From the NCBI GenBank assembly GCA_913060845.1, contig CAJXVF010000025.1, positions 1 to 11,393 on the forward strand: a DNA stretch of 11,393 nt, given 5' to 3'. Below the pieces are notes generated by a model that worked only from the letters and a program-made list of their open reading frames with translations, made no database searches and was not told where the DNA came from. Source of the stretch: an uncultured Alphaproteobacteria bacterium. Lineage in GTDB: Bacteria; Pseudomonadota; Alphaproteobacteria; Bin95. Positions 1 through 8,804 of the stretch are shown one piece after another (position 1 is the first letter of the stretch; every line of letters begins with the position of its first letter). Position numbers and translations under genes: made by a program.

Positions 1-15
1 AAACACAAAGCCTGA

Positions 16-34
16 TTGGTACGTTTTTTGGTAC
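16..34. repeat. Two TTGGTAC direct repeats, 12 bp apart
   Basis: TTGGTAC occurs at 16-22 and again at 28-34, separated by a T-rich spacer; a weaker TTTTGG follows at 37-42. The flanking 60 bases are AT-rich (20 of 60 G or C). From memory, similar GGTAC repeats near tyrosine-integrase genes and island ends can act as arm-type integrase sites, so this could be the edge of an integrated element. No integrase gene is visible here, and two short copies could be chance. The repeat itself is seen directly; its role is speculation. Confidence 0.35.
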
Positions 35-91
35 ACTTTTGGCTTAATTAATTTTAGCTCGGTTTTCTCCCAGTGGCTCCTCAGGCGTCGT

Positions 92-105
92 CTCGATAGT
101 TCGAG
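92..105. repeat. Short inverted repeat after the HA remnant stop
   Basis: CTCGA-TAGT-TCGAG forms a perfect 5-bp stem with a 4-base loop directly downstream of the minus-strand stop codon at 106-108. No T-tract follows on the minus strand, so it is not a convincing rho-independent terminator. It may be a weak RNA structure at the 3' end of the remnant gene, or chance. Confidence 0.25.
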
Positions 106-312
106 TCAGTTTGATTCTAGTTTTCGTGGGTCCCAAACGAAACCAATCTCATCTAGCCTCTGAAGACCCTCTGCCGTAAGGGTGTTTTTATTTCGCCGTT
201 GGACGCTAAACAATTGCCCTAGGCTGTGATCACCCTCGTTGTAACCGAATGGAGCGACGCAGTGTCCTTCGCGCCCCTGATGAAGCCTCAGGGCAGCAAA
301 TCCGGCCTCGCA
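106..312 (-). pseudogene. 3' remnant of a helicase-associated (HA) domain gene
   Basis: Reading leftward from about 312 to the TGA at 106-108 gives one HA-type repeat: a start like [17 protein letters not shown], then GYNEGDHSLGQ, a VQRR motif, a short basic linker, and the closing LDEIGFVWDP. This order (aromatic-rich helix, REGHC, LG-x-QR, GFxWDP) is the signature of the helicase-associated domain (Pfam HA family), a small helical module found in tandem, often behind a superfamily 2 helicase, and thought to bind nucleic acid. The frame has no ATG, GTG or TTG before the repeat and meets a stop at 343-345, so the 5' part of the gene is absent. The conserved Trp that usually opens the repeat is replaced by Cys. 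The frame lies next to, and in a different phase from, the truncated kinase. The domain call comes from motif recognition, not a search. Confidence 0.7.
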
Positions 313-1673
313 AGCAGAGTGAACTGAGGCACGCGCTGGTTTTCAGCCGAAATACCGATGCCAGTATCCTGAATTTCGGCGCGCACTGTGATGCGCCCGT
401 CCATTGGCCGGATTGCAGCGGATATCTTGACAGCGACGCTGCCTTCGCTGGTGAATTTGATAGCGTTGCCGATCAGATTATTCAGCACTTGGCGCAGACG
501 AATGCTGTCACTGCTGAGATCATCGATATTGCCAGTATCAGCGCGAACGTTGAATTCCAGGCCCTTTTCTGCCGCGTTTGGCCCCCAGAGCGCTTCTGTC
601 GACCGGACCAGCTCGGAAAGTGAGAACTCGGTTTCCTCCAGCGCGATATGGCCCGCCTCAACCTTGGACAGGTCCAGGATATCATTCAGCAGGTTCAGCA
701 ATGTCTGACCAGAATCACGGATGGTATGCACCATCTGTAACTGGTCCCGCGTGAGGTCTGTGCGCGCCAACTGCGCCGTTAATCCCAGCACGCCGTTCAT
801 GGGGGTGCGCAATTCATGGCTCATGGAGGCCAGGAATTCAGACTTGGCCTGGGTCGCGGTTTCAGCTTCGCGCATCAGCGCTGATTGATTTATGGCGATG
901 GCGGCGAGGGCCAGCATAGCCAGCACGATTGCGCCGCCGATGATCGCCAATACTATTACACCCCCGTCGAGGCCTTCGACTGGTGAAGACGGATTGAGCG
1001 CTGTGACGAAGTATGTCGCACTCATGCCAGTGTAATGCATGGCGGAAATTGACAGGCCCATCACTGCAGCGCTGCCAATGCGTTTCAAACCTGATGATGT
1101 GCGTGAGGCTGATTTCCGCCCATCGCGGTCTTTCAAGAGCTGCCAGAGTGCGCTTGTTGATAGGCCGACGGCGACAAGAACAGAGGCAAGGAACAGCAAC
1201 GGATCATATTTGACGACAGCTTCGAGCCGCATTGCCGCCATGCCGATGTAATGCATGCCGCCAATACCGGCCCCAAGCACCAGTCCGCCGCTCAGCATCG
1301 CGCCAATGTTCTGCCGTGCAGACGCCGCGATGAGGAATGCGCCGCCACTTGCGAGTATCGCTATCAATACGGATGCGACCGTCAATACCGGTTCGAACAG
1401 GATCGTTTGCGGCATCTTCAGTGCTAGCATTCCGGTGAAATGCATGGCCCAAATGCCCGCGCCCATGGATGTTGCACCGACAAGCAGGCGGATTAGCCGG
1501 ACAGTGCGAGTCGGCGCGCTTATGATGCTGCTGACAGAGTGAAATGCTGTGTAGGAGGCGAGAATTGCTATCAAAATGGATAGGCCGGCCAGCTTCAGGT
1601 CGTGACTATACTCGAGGCAGGATTCTATGATCCATGCCTTGTCAGATCCGGCGATAAACCAGCGATCAAACAC
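288..1673 (-). CDS. MHYT-domain membrane sensor histidine kinase, 3'-truncated
   Basis: A membrane sensor kinase of 461 residues. The N-terminal half has about seven hydrophobic segments (residues 27-262) with three MHYT-type motifs: AMHFTGM near 76, GMHYIGM near 139 and AMHYTGM near 211. This is the MHYT domain, proposed to bind a metal such as copper and to sense O2, CO or NO. The kinase core follows: H-box [10 protein letters not shown] with phospho-acceptor His286, N-box [16 protein letters not shown] with Asn403, and G1 box DTGIG at 436-440. After ENQ (residues 444-446, about nt 336) homology stops and 15 unrelated residues lead to a stop. The F and G2 boxes of the ATP lid and any receiver domain are missing, so the product is probably not an active kinase. 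The start is GTG, supported by GGAG seven bases upstream. It lies 111 nt downstream of the CoA-transferase gene in the same direction; its signal and target are unknown. Confidence 0.85.
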   Translation of the reverse strand: MFDRWFIAGSDKAWIIESCLEYSHDLKLAGLSILIAILASYTAFHSVSSIISAPTRTVRLIRLLVGATSMGAGIWAMHFTGMLALKMPQTILFEPVLTVASVLIAILASGGAFLIAASARQNIGAMLSGGLVLGAGIGGMHYIGMAAMRLEAVVKYDPLLFLASVLVAVGLSTSALWQLLKDRDGRKSASRTSSGLKRIGSAAVMGLSISAMHYTGMSATYFVTALNPSSPVEGLDGGVIVLAIIGGAIVLAMLALAAIAINQSALMREAETATQAKSEFLASMSHELRTPMNGVLGLTAQLARTDLTRDQLQMVHTIRDSGQTLLNLLNDILDLSKVEAGHIALEETEFSLSELVRSTEALWGPNAAEKGLEFNVRADTGNIDDLSSDSIRLRQVLNNLIGNAIKFTSEGSVAVKISAAIRPMDGRITVRAEIQDTGIGISAENQRVPQFTLLARPDLLP

Positions 1674-1784
1674 CTAAAAACTCCTGCAGGCCTGCGCGTT
1701 GTGCGCGTCCTGATCTGGAGTGTCCGCTTGTTGGTCCTAAAGACGGCTTAATTCAGGGGTCAGTGCCTAAATTCCGAATGTATT

Positions 1785-2990
1785 CTACAGAACAACGCCA
1801 CTGGTACGGAGGGCGGCGATTGCGGCGTCGCGCATGCCAAAATCTTTCAGTACGCTGTCTGCGTCGGCCCCAAGTCGTGGAGCGGAGGATTTTGCGGCCG
1901 GCATGGATCCGTTGGCCTTGAATCCTAGCGTTGGTGCCTGGGTTTTTCGGTTGGTGCCGGAGATCGCGTATTCCTGCATCAATCCGCGTTGCTGAATCTG
2001 TGGAGAATTCATCGCCTCGCCGATATCGCGCACGCGGCCTGCGGGGACATCTGCTGCAGACAGCTTTTCTTCCCAGGCGTCCGCAGTGTCAGTCAGAAAT
2101 GCTTCGGCCAGGACTTGACGGAGTGCTGGGGCGTTCGCTTTTTTGGCGTCGCGGTCGGCAAAGCGCGGGTCTGTCGCTAGGTCTTCGCGGCCAATGGCTT
2201 GGAGGAGGCGAGGGTATTGGCGCTCATTATTGGCGGCAAGGGCCAGGTCGCCGTGCTTGGTTTTGAATACGCCAGATGTCGGGCTGCCACTAAAGGCTTC
2301 GTTGCCGCTGGCCTGCGGAATGTTCCCGGATGTGGCTGCACCCGTCATATGTGACGCCATCAACAGCAACGCTGAATCCAACATTGCCACATCGACACGC
2401 TGACCTTTGCCAGTGCGATCTTTCTCCATTAGCGCGGATAACACAGCGAATGCGCCATTCATGCCGGTCGCATAGTCCACATAGGGTGCGCCGACTTTGT
2501 TTGGCAGCGTCTCCGGGTCCCCAGTGAGCTGCATGATGCCGGATACAGCCTGGATCACATGGTCATAAGCTGGTCTCCCGCCCATCGGCCCATCCTGGCC
2601 ATAAGCAGACAGCGATGCGTAGACGATGCTGGGATTGCGCGCTTGCACGGTCGCCACATCAAGGCCGAGCCGGGCCGCGGTGCCAGGGCGGAAGTTTTCC
2701 AGGAACACATCAGCCTGGCCGATCATATCCAGTACCAGGGCCACGCCCGCTGGCTGCTTCAAATCAATGGCGATAGAGCGCTTGCCAGCGTTTTGGGTTA
2801 GGAAGCCAGACGCAAGGCCAGCGTCAGACAAAGCCGCGTCCGGGCCGCCGATGCGTGCCCAGTCGCCGCCATCCTGTGGCTCGACCTTAATGACGTCCGC
2901 GCCTAGAAGGCCGAGCTGATAAGAACAGTAAGGGCCAGCCAGGACTTGGGTTAAGTCAATGACTTTACGGCCTTTAAGGGGCGCAAACAT
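1785..2990 (-). CDS. CoA-transferase family III (CaiB/BaiF type)
   Basis: A 401-residue cytosolic enzyme of the class III CoA-transferases, which move CoA between carboxylic acids through a glutamyl- or aspartyl-CoA anhydride chemistry. Family marks are the N-terminal LKGRKVIDLTQVLAGPYCSYQLGLLGADVIKVE, the NAGKRSIAIDLK segment (68-78), ENFRPG (98-103) and the AYDHVIQAVSG region (141-151). The catalytic aspartate is probably Asp172 in VGAPYVDYATGM, matching the nucleophile of formyl-CoA transferase. Length is normal for the family. Annotation as formyl-CoA, succinyl-CoA:mesaconate, carnitine or alpha-methylacyl-CoA racemase-like enzyme cannot be separated from sequence alone, so the substrate stays open. 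A GAGG Shine-Dalgarno sits nine bases before the chosen ATG; another ATG five bases upstream is out of frame. The gene starts 56 nt after greA with no terminator evident, so it may be read through from greA. Confidence 0.93.
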   Translation of the reverse strand: MFAPLKGRKVIDLTQVLAGPYCSYQLGLLGADVIKVEPQDGGDWARIGGPDAALSDAGLASGFLTQNAGKRSIAIDLKQPAGVALVLDMIGQADVFLENFRPGTAARLGLDVATVQARNPSIVYASLSAYGQDGPMGGRPAYDHVIQAVSGIMQLTGDPETLPNKVGAPYVDYATGMNGAFAVLSALMEKDRTGKGQRVDVAMLDSALLLMASHMTGAATSGNIPQASGNEAFSGSPTSGVFKTKHGDLALAANNERQYPRLLQAIGREDLATDPRFADRDAKKANAPALRQVLAEAFLTDTADAWEEKLSAADVPAGRVRDIGEAMNSPQIQQRGLMQEYAISGTNRKTQAPTLGFKANGSMPAAKSSAPRLGADADSVLKDFGMRDAAIAALRTSGVVL

Positions 2991-3046
2991 CGCATCGATC
3001 CTCTATTTCAGGCCCCATCAAACACTGACGGAACCGATTCAGATGA

Positions 3047-3520
3047 TCAACGATACCCGACTTCGAGGATTTCGTAATAGCGTGCGCCAGCCGGGGCCTG
3101 AACTTCGATCTGATCGCCTTTGGATTTACCGATCATCGCCCGCGCAATTGGGGAGGTGATAGATATCCGACCAGTGGCGATATCAGATTCTTCTGCGCCA
3201 ACAATCTGATACTCAGTTTCCTCGTCAGACTCTTCATCAACCACCTTGACGGTGGCACCGAAGCGGACCGTATCACCAGACATGGTTGAAGGGTCGATCA
3301 CATGGGCGCGGCTGGTTTTATCTTCCAGTTCCGCGATGCGGCCTTCGATGAAGGATTGCTTTTCTTTTGCAGCATGATACTCGGCGTTTTCTGACAAATC
3401 GCCGTGTTCGCGCGCCTCCGCAATCGCCCGAATAACAGTCGGGCGATCATCGCCCTTCAAACGCTTTAGTTCTTCCTGGAGGGTCGAAAGGCCCCCCGGG
3501 GTCATTGGCACACGTTCCAT
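3047..3520 (-). CDS. greA: Transcription elongation factor GreA
   Basis: GreA enters the secondary channel of RNA polymerase and stimulates cleavage of the 3' end of backtracked RNA, rescuing stalled complexes. The 157-residue product has the usual length and two-domain layout. The N-terminal coiled-coil hairpin (about 1-75) carries the catalytic tip [10 protein letters not shown], with Asp41 and Glu44 at the same numbers as in E. coli GreA. The C-terminal FKBP-like domain (about 80-157) includes [13 protein letters not shown] and the closing [14 protein letters not shown] block. The start MERVPMT is typical for the family and has GGAG six bases upstream. It lies 141 nt downstream of carB, behind a terminator, so it probably has its own promoter in that gap; I could not pick one with confidence. 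The carA-carB-greA order is common in alphaproteobacteria. Confidence 0.97.
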   Translation of the reverse strand: MERVPMTPGGLSTLQEELKRLKGDDRPTVIRAIAEAREHGDLSENAEYHAAKEKQSFIEGRIAELEDKTSRAHVIDPSTMSGDTVRFGATVKVVDEESDEETEYQIVGAEESDIATGRISITSPIARAMIGKSKGDQIEVQAPAGARYYEILEVGYR

Positions 3521-3566
3521 TAGATACTCCGTCCCAATTTGCCGGACGATCTTTACGCCGCCCGTA

Positions 3567-3604
3567 CAAAAATAATATCCGCCGCGAACGAAAGTTCACG
3601 GCGG
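3567..3604 (-). terminator. Rho-independent terminator of carAB
   Basis: On the minus strand, CCGCCG-t-GAAC-TTTC-GTTC-g-CGGCGG folds into a ten-pair stem interrupted by one mismatch, closed by a four-base loop (positions 3579-3604). It is followed at once by a T-rich stretch, ATATTATTTTTG, at about 3567-3578. It lies 57 nt past the carB stop and about 45 nt before the greA ATG, so it should end most carAB transcription ahead of greA. It could also lower, rather than abolish, read-through into greA. Confidence 0.75.
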
Positions 3605-3661
3605 CTCACCTAATTCGAGTCTGCGCTCTCCCAGAAACGCAGCGCCAGCTTTATGCTCGCA

Positions 3662-6600
3662 TTAGGCAAAATAGGACTGCAAGGGTTTAACTTCAAGCGC
3701 GCCGTCGCGCATTGCTGAAATTGCTTGCACAGCAGCGATCGCTCCGGCAGCGGTTGTGTAATAGGGAACGCGCTCCAAAAGCGCCGCGCGCCGCATGCTG
3801 AAGCTGTCACGAATGGCACCTGCGCCCTCCGTCGTGTTGATCACGAGCTGCACTTCGCCAGATTTGATTTTATCAACGATGTGCGGCCTTTGCGCGTCCA
3901 GTACTTTGTGCACGCGCTCAACAGTAACGCCTTCTGCTGTAAGGAAATCTGCCGTGCCGCTGGTCGCCAGCACTTTGAAGCCCATCGCATTCATGCGGCG
4001 GGCGGCTGAGACCATCAAGGGTTTGTCGTGATCGCGAACGGAGATGAAAATGGCACCCTCAAGCGGCAGCACCACGCCAGCGCCAAGCTGAGATTTGGCG
4101 AATGCACGCCCGAAATCTTGGTCGATTCCCATGGCCTCGCCCGTCGAGCGCATTTCTGGGCCGAGCAAGATATCCACACCTGGGAAACGCGCAAACGGGA
4201 ATACGGCTTCTTTGACCGAAACTTGGTCTGGCGTTGGATTAAGCGGCGGCAGGTCTCTGAGCTTCTCGCCAGCCATGGCGCGCGCCGCTAGTTTAGCCAC
4301 CTGCACGCCTGTCGCCTTCGCCACAAACGGCGCTGTGCGGCTGGCGCGTGGATTGACTTCCAGCACGTAGATTGCGTCTTCTTCGCCGTCTCCACCTGGC
4401 TTTACCGCAAACTGGGCGTTCATCAGGCCTTTGACCTTGAGCGCTTTGCCCATGGCGATGATCTGGCGGCTGATTTCAGCGACTGTGGCTGGCTCCAGGC
4501 TATGGGGCGGGATCGCGCAGGCGCTGTCGCCGGAATGCACGCCAGCTTCCTCAATATGCTCCATGACGCCCGCAACTTGGACATCCTCGCCATCGCCCAG
4601 CGCATCGACGTCGACCTCAATGGCGTCCGCCAAGTAACGGTCGACCAGCACAGGGTTATCGCCAGATGCTTGCACGGCCGTCCGCATATAACGGCGGAGG
4701 TCTGCAGCGTCATGGACAATTTCCATGGCCCGGCCACCAAGCACGTAGGATGGGCGCAGCAGCACGGGATAGCCGATACGTTCAGCGATTGCCTCAGCTT
4801 CATCAGCATTCGTTGCAGTGCCGTTGGGCGGCTGACGCAGGTTCAGGTCTGTCAGCAATTGCTGGAAGCGTTGACGGTCTTCCGCCAGATCAATCGCGTC
4901 TGGGGAGGTGCCAAGGATCGGTACGCCTGCTTCTTCAAGCGCGGCTGCAAGTTTCAGCGGGGTTTGGCCGCCAAACTGCACGATCACGCCTAGGAGCTCG
5001 CCCTTGGAGGCTTCCAATTGCGCGATTTCCAGCACGTCTTCCGCCGTCAACGGCTCAAAATAGAGCCTGTCGGAGGTGTCATAGTCCGTGGAGACTGTTT
5101 CCGGGTTGCAGTTGACCATGATGGTCTCATACCCGGCCTCTGACAGCGCATAAGCGGCGTGGACGCAGCAGTAATCGAACTCGATGCCCTGGCCGATGCG
5201 GTTTGGACCGCCGCCAAGGATCATGATCTTTTTGGCGTCGGACACATCCGCTTCGCATTCAGGCTCGGCTGCGCCTGGGTCTTCGTAGCAGGAGTAGAGA
5301 TATGAGGTAGAGGACGCGAATTCAGCCGCGCAGGTATCAATGCGTTTGTAGACGGGCTTCACATTCAGGCCATGGCGATGCGCCCGGACCTGAAGCGCCG
5401 TCTGGCCGATCAATTGGCCCAAGCGAGCGTCGGAGAAGCCGAGCCGCTTCAGGCGCGCCATACCTATCCGGGTGGTGGGGAGGCCGTGTGCCCGCACGAT
5501 TTCTTCTTCATCGACCAGTGCTTTGATCTGGCCGAGGAACCAGGGATCATAGCTGGTGACGCGCCCGATTTCTTCAGACGATAGCCCATGCCGGAAGCCT
5601 TGGGCGATGGTGATGCCCCGGTCTGGCGCGGGTTTTGCGAGTGCAGCGATGATAGCGTCGCGATCTGGCGCACCTTCGATCTCGATCTCATTCAGCCCGT
5701 CGAGGCCCGTTTCCAGGCTCCGCAGCGCCTTTTGGTAGGCTTCGGGGAAGGAGCGGCCAATGGCCATCGCTTCACCAACGGATTTCATGGAGGTGGTGAG
5801 ATATGGGTCAGCGCCCGCGAACTTCTCAAACGTGAAGCGCGGGATTTTGACGACGACATAGTCCAGCGTCGGCTCAAAGCTTGCCGGCGTGACTTGTGTG
5901 ATGTCGTTGTCGAGCTCGTCCAACGTGTAGCCAATGGCCAGCTTCGCCGCGATCTTTGCAATCGGGAACCCGGTTGCTTTGGAGGCAAGCGCTGATGAGC
6001 GTGACACGCGCGGGTTCATTTCGATAACAACGAGCGTGCCGTCTTTCGGGTTGACCGCGAACTGAACGTTTGACCCACCAGTATCGACGCCGATTTCCCG
6101 CAGAACCGCGATAGAGGCGTCCCGCATAATCTGGAATTCTTTGTCTGTCAGCGTCAGCGCTGGGGCGACCGTAACCGAATCACCGGTGTGGATGCCCATG
6201 GGGTCCACGTTTTCGATGGCGCACACGATGATGCAGTTGTCGGCGTGGTCGCGCACGACCTCCATCTCGAACTCTTTCCAGCCGAGTACAGATTGCTCAA
6301 CCAGCACTTCGCCGATGGGGGATGCGTCTATGCCGCCGCGCACGATGTCTTCGAACTCGTCACGGTTATAGGCGATGCCACCGCCAGCGCCGCCTAATGT
6401 GAAGGATGGGCGGATGATGAGCGGTAGGCCGATCCGCTCCATTTCCTTGAAGCCAGTCGCCATATCGCGGACAACAGCACTTGTTGGCGTGGCGAGGCCA
6501 ATCTTGTCCATGGCGTCACGGAAAAGCTGGCGATCTTCGGCTTTCGCAATCGCGTCTTGGCGGGCACCGATCAGCTCAACGCCGTGCTTCTCCAGCGCGC

Positions 6601-6916
6601 CGGAATCAGCCAGCGCCAGCGCTGTGTTCAGTGCCGTTTGGCCGCCCATGGTGGGCAGCAGCGCATCCGGTTTTTCCTTGGCGATGATCTTTTCGACCAT
6701 CTCCGGCGTGATCGGCTCGATATATGTGGCGTCGGCAAATTCCGGGTCCGTCATGATGGTGGCGGGGTTGGAGTTCACCAGGATGACGCGGTAGCCCTCC
6801 TCACGGAGCGCTTTACACGCCTGGGCGCCGGAATAGTCGAACTCGCAGGCCTGGCCAATAACAATTGGCCCGGCGCCGATGATCATGATCGACTTGATGT
6901 CTGTACGTTTAGGCAT
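3662..6916 (-). CDS. carB: Carbamoyl-phosphate synthase, large subunit
   Basis: The large subunit makes carbamoyl phosphate from bicarbonate, two ATP and ammonia channelled from CarA, for arginine and pyrimidine synthesis. The 1084-residue product (E. coli about 1073) shows both ATP-grasp halves. The first (about 1-400) has [31 protein letters not shown] at 169-180 and [10 protein letters not shown] at 299-308; Arg129, Arg169, His243, Gln285, Glu299 and Asn301 fall at the same numbers as in the E. coli enzyme. The oligomerisation domain follows. The second half (about 560-940) has [31 protein letters not shown] at 721-734 and [12 protein letters not shown] at 853-864. The MGS-like allosteric domain (about 955-1084) includes ATSGTADFL and VINTTEG. 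I chose the ATG at 6916 ([16 protein letters not shown]) over an open extension 40 codons upstream, because family members begin here and the extension lies inside carA. The ATG overlaps the carA stop by 8 nt, implying translational coupling. Confidence 0.98.
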   Translation of the reverse strand: MPKRTDIKSIMIIGAGPIVIGQACEFDYSGAQACKALREEGYRVILVNSNPATIMTDPEFADATYIEPITPEMVEKIIAKEKPDALLPTMGGQTALNTALALADSGALEKHGVELIGARQDAIAKAEDRQLFRDAMDKIGLATPTSAVVRDMATGFKEMERIGLPLIIRPSFTLGGAGGGIAYNRDEFEDIVRGGIDASPIGEVLVEQSVLGWKEFEMEVVRDHADNCIIVCAIENVDPMGIHTGDSVTVAPALTLTDKEFQIMRDASIAVLREIGVDTGGSNVQFAVNPKDGTLVVIEMNPRVSRSSALASKATGFPIAKIAAKLAIGYTLDELDNDITQVTPASFEPTLDYVVVKIPRFTFEKFAGADPYLTTSMKSVGEAMAIGRSFPEAYQKALRSLETGLDGLNEIEIEGAPDRDAIIAALAKPAPDRGITIAQGFRHGLSSEEIGRVTSYDPWFLGQIKALVDEEEIVRAHGLPTTRIGMARLKRLGFSDARLGQLIGQTALQVRAHRHGLNVKPVYKRIDTCAAEFASSTSYLYSCYEDPGAAEPECEADVSDAKKIMILGGGPNRIGQGIEFDYCCVHAAYALSEAGYETIMVNCNPETVSTDYDTSDRLYFEPLTAEDVLEIAQLEASKGELLGVIVQFGGQTPLKLAAALEEAGVPILGTSPDAIDLAEDRQRFQQLLTDLNLRQPPNGTATNADEAEAIAERIGYPVLLRPSYVLGGRAMEIVHDAADLRRYMRTAVQASGDNPVLVDRYLADAIEVDVDALGDGEDVQVAGVMEHIEEAGVHSGDSACAIPPHSLEPATVAEISRQIIAMGKALKVKGLMNAQFAVKPGGDGEEDAIYVLEVNPRASRTAPFVAKATGVQVAKLAARAMAGEKLRDLPPLNPTPDQVSVKEAVFPFARFPGVDILLGPEMRSTGEAMGIDQDFGRAFAKSQLGAGVVLPLEGAIFISVRDHDKPLMVSAARRMNAMGFKVLATSGTADFLTAEGVTVERVHKVLDAQRPHIVDKIKSGEVQLVINTTEGAGAIRDSFSMRRAALLERVPYYTTAAGAIAAVQAISAMRDGALEVKPLQSYFA

Positions 6917-8123
6917 GCTGGTCAATCGCCTCGATAAACCGGTCGAACAAATGGCGGCTGTCATGAGGGCCTGGAGAGGCCTCAGGATGGTATTGGACGG
7001 AGAAGATTGGCTTGCCCTGAACGGCAATGCCCTCAACGGAGCTATCGAACAGGCTGGAATGGGTCTCGATCACCCCGTCTGGCAGGCTGTCACGCATCAC
7101 CGCAAACCCATGATTCTGGCTGGTGATCTCCACCTTGCCCGTCGCCAATTCCTTCACCGGATGGTTAGCACCTCGGTGGCCGATAGCCATCTTGTCCGTC
7201 TTAGCGCCAAGCGCCAGGGACAGAAGTTGGTGGCCAAGGCAGATGCCGAAGATCGGTACGCCAGCTTGGATCAGCGCCTGCAGACAAGGTACGGCGTATT
7301 CCGCCGTCGCTGCCGGATCACCTGGGCCATTCGAGAGAAACACACCGTCTGGCTTGCGGCCCATGATTTCTGAAGCCGTCGCCGTCGCCGGGACCACTTC
7401 TACGTCACAGCCGCGTTCGGCCAGATGGCGGAGAATATTGTGCTTGGCGCCATAATCAATGGCGATCACTTTGCGCTTTGGTGCTGTCTGCTGCCCATAG
7501 CCTTCGCCTAGTTTCCAAACCGTTTGGTTCCAATTGTAGGCTTTGCTGCAGGTAACTTCTTTGGCAAGGTCCATGCCTTCAAGGCCGGGCCAGCCTTTGG
7601 CTTCAACCACAGCGTCTTGAATGTCTGGTGCTGCATCGCCGCCATTAATCACGACGCCTGTCGGCGCGCCCATATCGCGGATGCGGCGGGTCAGGCGGCG
7701 GGTATCAAGCCCGGCGAGGCCAACCAAGTTCATGCGCGCTAACCAAGCGTCAATGTGCTCGGCACTACGGAAGTTGGATGGGTCCGTCGGGTCCATCCGC
7801 ATGATGGCACCGCGGCTAGCGGGCACGCTCGTTTCCATATCTTCAGGATTTGTGCCGACAATGCCGATATGTGGGAACGTGAATGTCACGATCTGGCCGG
7901 CAAAGGAGGGGTCTGTCAGGGTTTCCTGATAGCCGGTCATGGAGGTGACGAAGCACACCTCACCAACTGCCGCCCCCTTGGCACCAAGGCCAAAGCCTCT
8001 AAGTACCGTTCCATCGGCGAGCACAAGCGCGCCTGTGCGCACAGGGTCTACACCCGGATCGCGCGCATCAATAACGGGCGTATCCCCTGTGGGAGACGCC
8101 TTATTGCCGGATGATTCCGCCAT
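6909..8123 (-). CDS. carA: Carbamoyl-phosphate synthase, small subunit
   Basis: The glutaminase subunit hydrolyses glutamine and passes ammonia through a tunnel to CarB. The 404-residue product has the N-terminal CPSase small domain (about 30-170; [29 protein letters not shown] at 64-92) and a C-terminal class I glutamine amidotransferase domain (about 218-400). The catalytic triad is visible: Cys295 in FGICLGHQ, His379 and Glu381 in [19 protein letters not shown] at 263-270 is the oxyanion-strand motif. The first 28 residues are polar, poorly conserved by eye, and have only weak ribosome-binding signal (AGAAGG twelve bases upstream), so the true start could be a GTG slightly further in. It is the first gene of a leftward carAB operon, behind the promoter at 8213-8241 and divergent from the YqeY-like gene. 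Confidence 0.97.
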   Translation of the reverse strand: MAESSGNKASPTGDTPVIDARDPGVDPVRTGALVLADGTVLRGFGLGAKGAAVGEVCFVTSMTGYQETLTDPSFAGQIVTFTFPHIGIVGTNPEDMETSVPASRGAIMRMDPTDPSNFRSAEHIDAWLARMNLVGLAGLDTRRLTRRIRDMGAPTGVVINGGDAAPDIQDAVVEAKGWPGLEGMDLAKEVTCSKAYNWNQTVWKLGEGYGQQTAPKRKVIAIDYGAKHNILRHLAERGCDVEVVPATATASEIMGRKPDGVFLSNGPGDPAATAEYAVPCLQALIQAGVPIFGICLGHQLLSLALGAKTDKMAIGHRGANHPVKELATGKVEITSQNHGFAVMRDSLPDGVIETHSSLFDSSVEGIAVQGKPIFSVQYHPEASPGPHDSRHLFDRFIEAIDQHA

Positions 8124-8212
8124 ACTTCTGGGAGACCTTCTTGGACCTTGGCGCAGGTACTGGCAGCGCGCGCCTTCGCGTCGTTACCGTGCAGCCCTTG
8201 CAAAACTTCCTG

Positions 8213-8241
8213 TTAATAGGCAAATGAGGGGCAAGCGTCAA
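8213..8241 (-). promoter_or_regulatory. Sigma-70-type promoter for carAB
   Basis: On the minus strand TTGACG (8236-8241) is followed after exactly 17 bases by TATTAA (8213-8218), close to the vegetative consensus. Transcription would start near 8206, giving a leader of roughly 80 nt before the carA ATG. The leader can pair GGCGC with GCGCC (8150-8154 and 8170-8174), which might form a hairpin. No arginine-repressor or pyrimidine-attenuator site could be recognised. This is pattern matching only. Confidence 0.55.
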
Positions 8242-8330
8242 GCTGCCAGGAAATCATAATATCCTGCAATAACAACACGTTGACGCTAAAGCGCCAAGGG
8301 CGACGAGTCGCCGCGCTTCAGGAGCCAGAC

Positions 8331-8792
8331 ATGCTAAGAGACGACCTTAAATCCGCAATGAAGGACGCTATGCGCAATAAGCGTCCGGTTGAACTTTCGA
8401 CCATCCGCTTGATTTTAGCCGCAATTAAGGACCGTGACATCGCCAATCGGAGCGATGGCTCCCGCGAGGGCGTGAGTGATGCTTCGATCCAGGAGTTGCT
8501 GCAAAAAATGGTCAAGCAGCGCAACGAATCGATCAAAATGTATGAGCAAGGCGGCCGCCTGGAATTGGCAGAGGCCGAGCAAGCTGAGATCGTCGTTATT
8601 CAAGGCTTCCTGCCGGAACAGATGGACGAGGCCGCCATGGCTGCCGCCGTCGATAAAGCGATTGCGGATTCGGGCGCTGCTTCCATTAAGGACATGGGCA
8701 AGGTCATGGGCGCGCTTAAATCCGGCAATGCGGGCGCTATGGATATGCAGGCCGCGTCAGCCCTGGTGAAACAACGCTTAGCGGCCAAATAG
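8331..8792 (+). CDS. GatB/YqeY domain protein
   Basis: A 153-residue YqeY-type protein, related to the C-terminal tail domain of the GatB subunit of tRNA amidotransferase, which contacts tRNA. The stand-alone family has no settled function; a tRNA-related role is assumed from the GatB link. Family features are the start MLRDDLKSAMKDAMRNK, LSTIRLILAAIKDRDI (22-37), IVVIQGFLPEQM (87-98) and IKDMGKVMGALK (119-130), in a nearly all-helical protein of normal length. I chose the ATG at 8331 because GGAG lies six bases upstream and family members begin with this sequence; an in-frame TTG at 8280 would add 17 unlike residues. It is the first gene of a rightward unit with dnaG and rpoD, and its TAG stop overlaps the dnaG Shine-Dalgarno. 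Confidence 0.92.
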   Translation: MLRDDLKSAMKDAMRNKRPVELSTIRLILAAIKDRDIANRSDGSREGVSDASIQELLQKMVKQRNESIKMYEQGGRLELAEAEQAEIVVIQGFLPEQMDEAAMAAAVDKAIADSGAASIKDMGKVMGALKSGNAGAMDMQAASALVKQRLAAK

Positions 8793-8795
8793 GAG
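8791..8795 (+). promoter_or_regulatory. dnaG Shine-Dalgarno overlapping the upstream stop
   Basis: AGGAG here begins inside the TAG stop of the YqeY-like gene (8790-8792) and lies nine bases before the TTG at 8805. It decides the dnaG start: no ATG is available before the conserved N-terminal sequence. The shared bases mean ribosomes finishing the first gene sit on the dnaG initiation site, which favours coupling. Confidence 0.7.
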
Positions 8796-8804
8796 CGTGT
8801 TGGC

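Noticed and set aside
249..623. Plus-strand open frame of 124 codons near the left end
   Set aside because: It runs antisense across both the HA remnant and the kinase; the minus strand carries the recognisable families.
1690..1712. GCGC-GTTGT-GCGC hairpin between the CoA-transferase and kinase genes
   Set aside because: The stem is only four pairs with no T-tract, and it is close to what GC-rich sequence yields by chance. I saw nothing else in the 111-nt gap.
4502..4993. Plus-strand open frame of 163 codons inside carB
   Set aside because: It is antisense to a fully conserved part of carB, shows no recognisable domain, and is the usual shadow frame of a GC-rich gene.
6879..7373. Plus-strand open frame of 164 codons across the carB/carA boundary
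   Set aside because: It lies opposite conserved CarA glutaminase sequence with no motif of its own.
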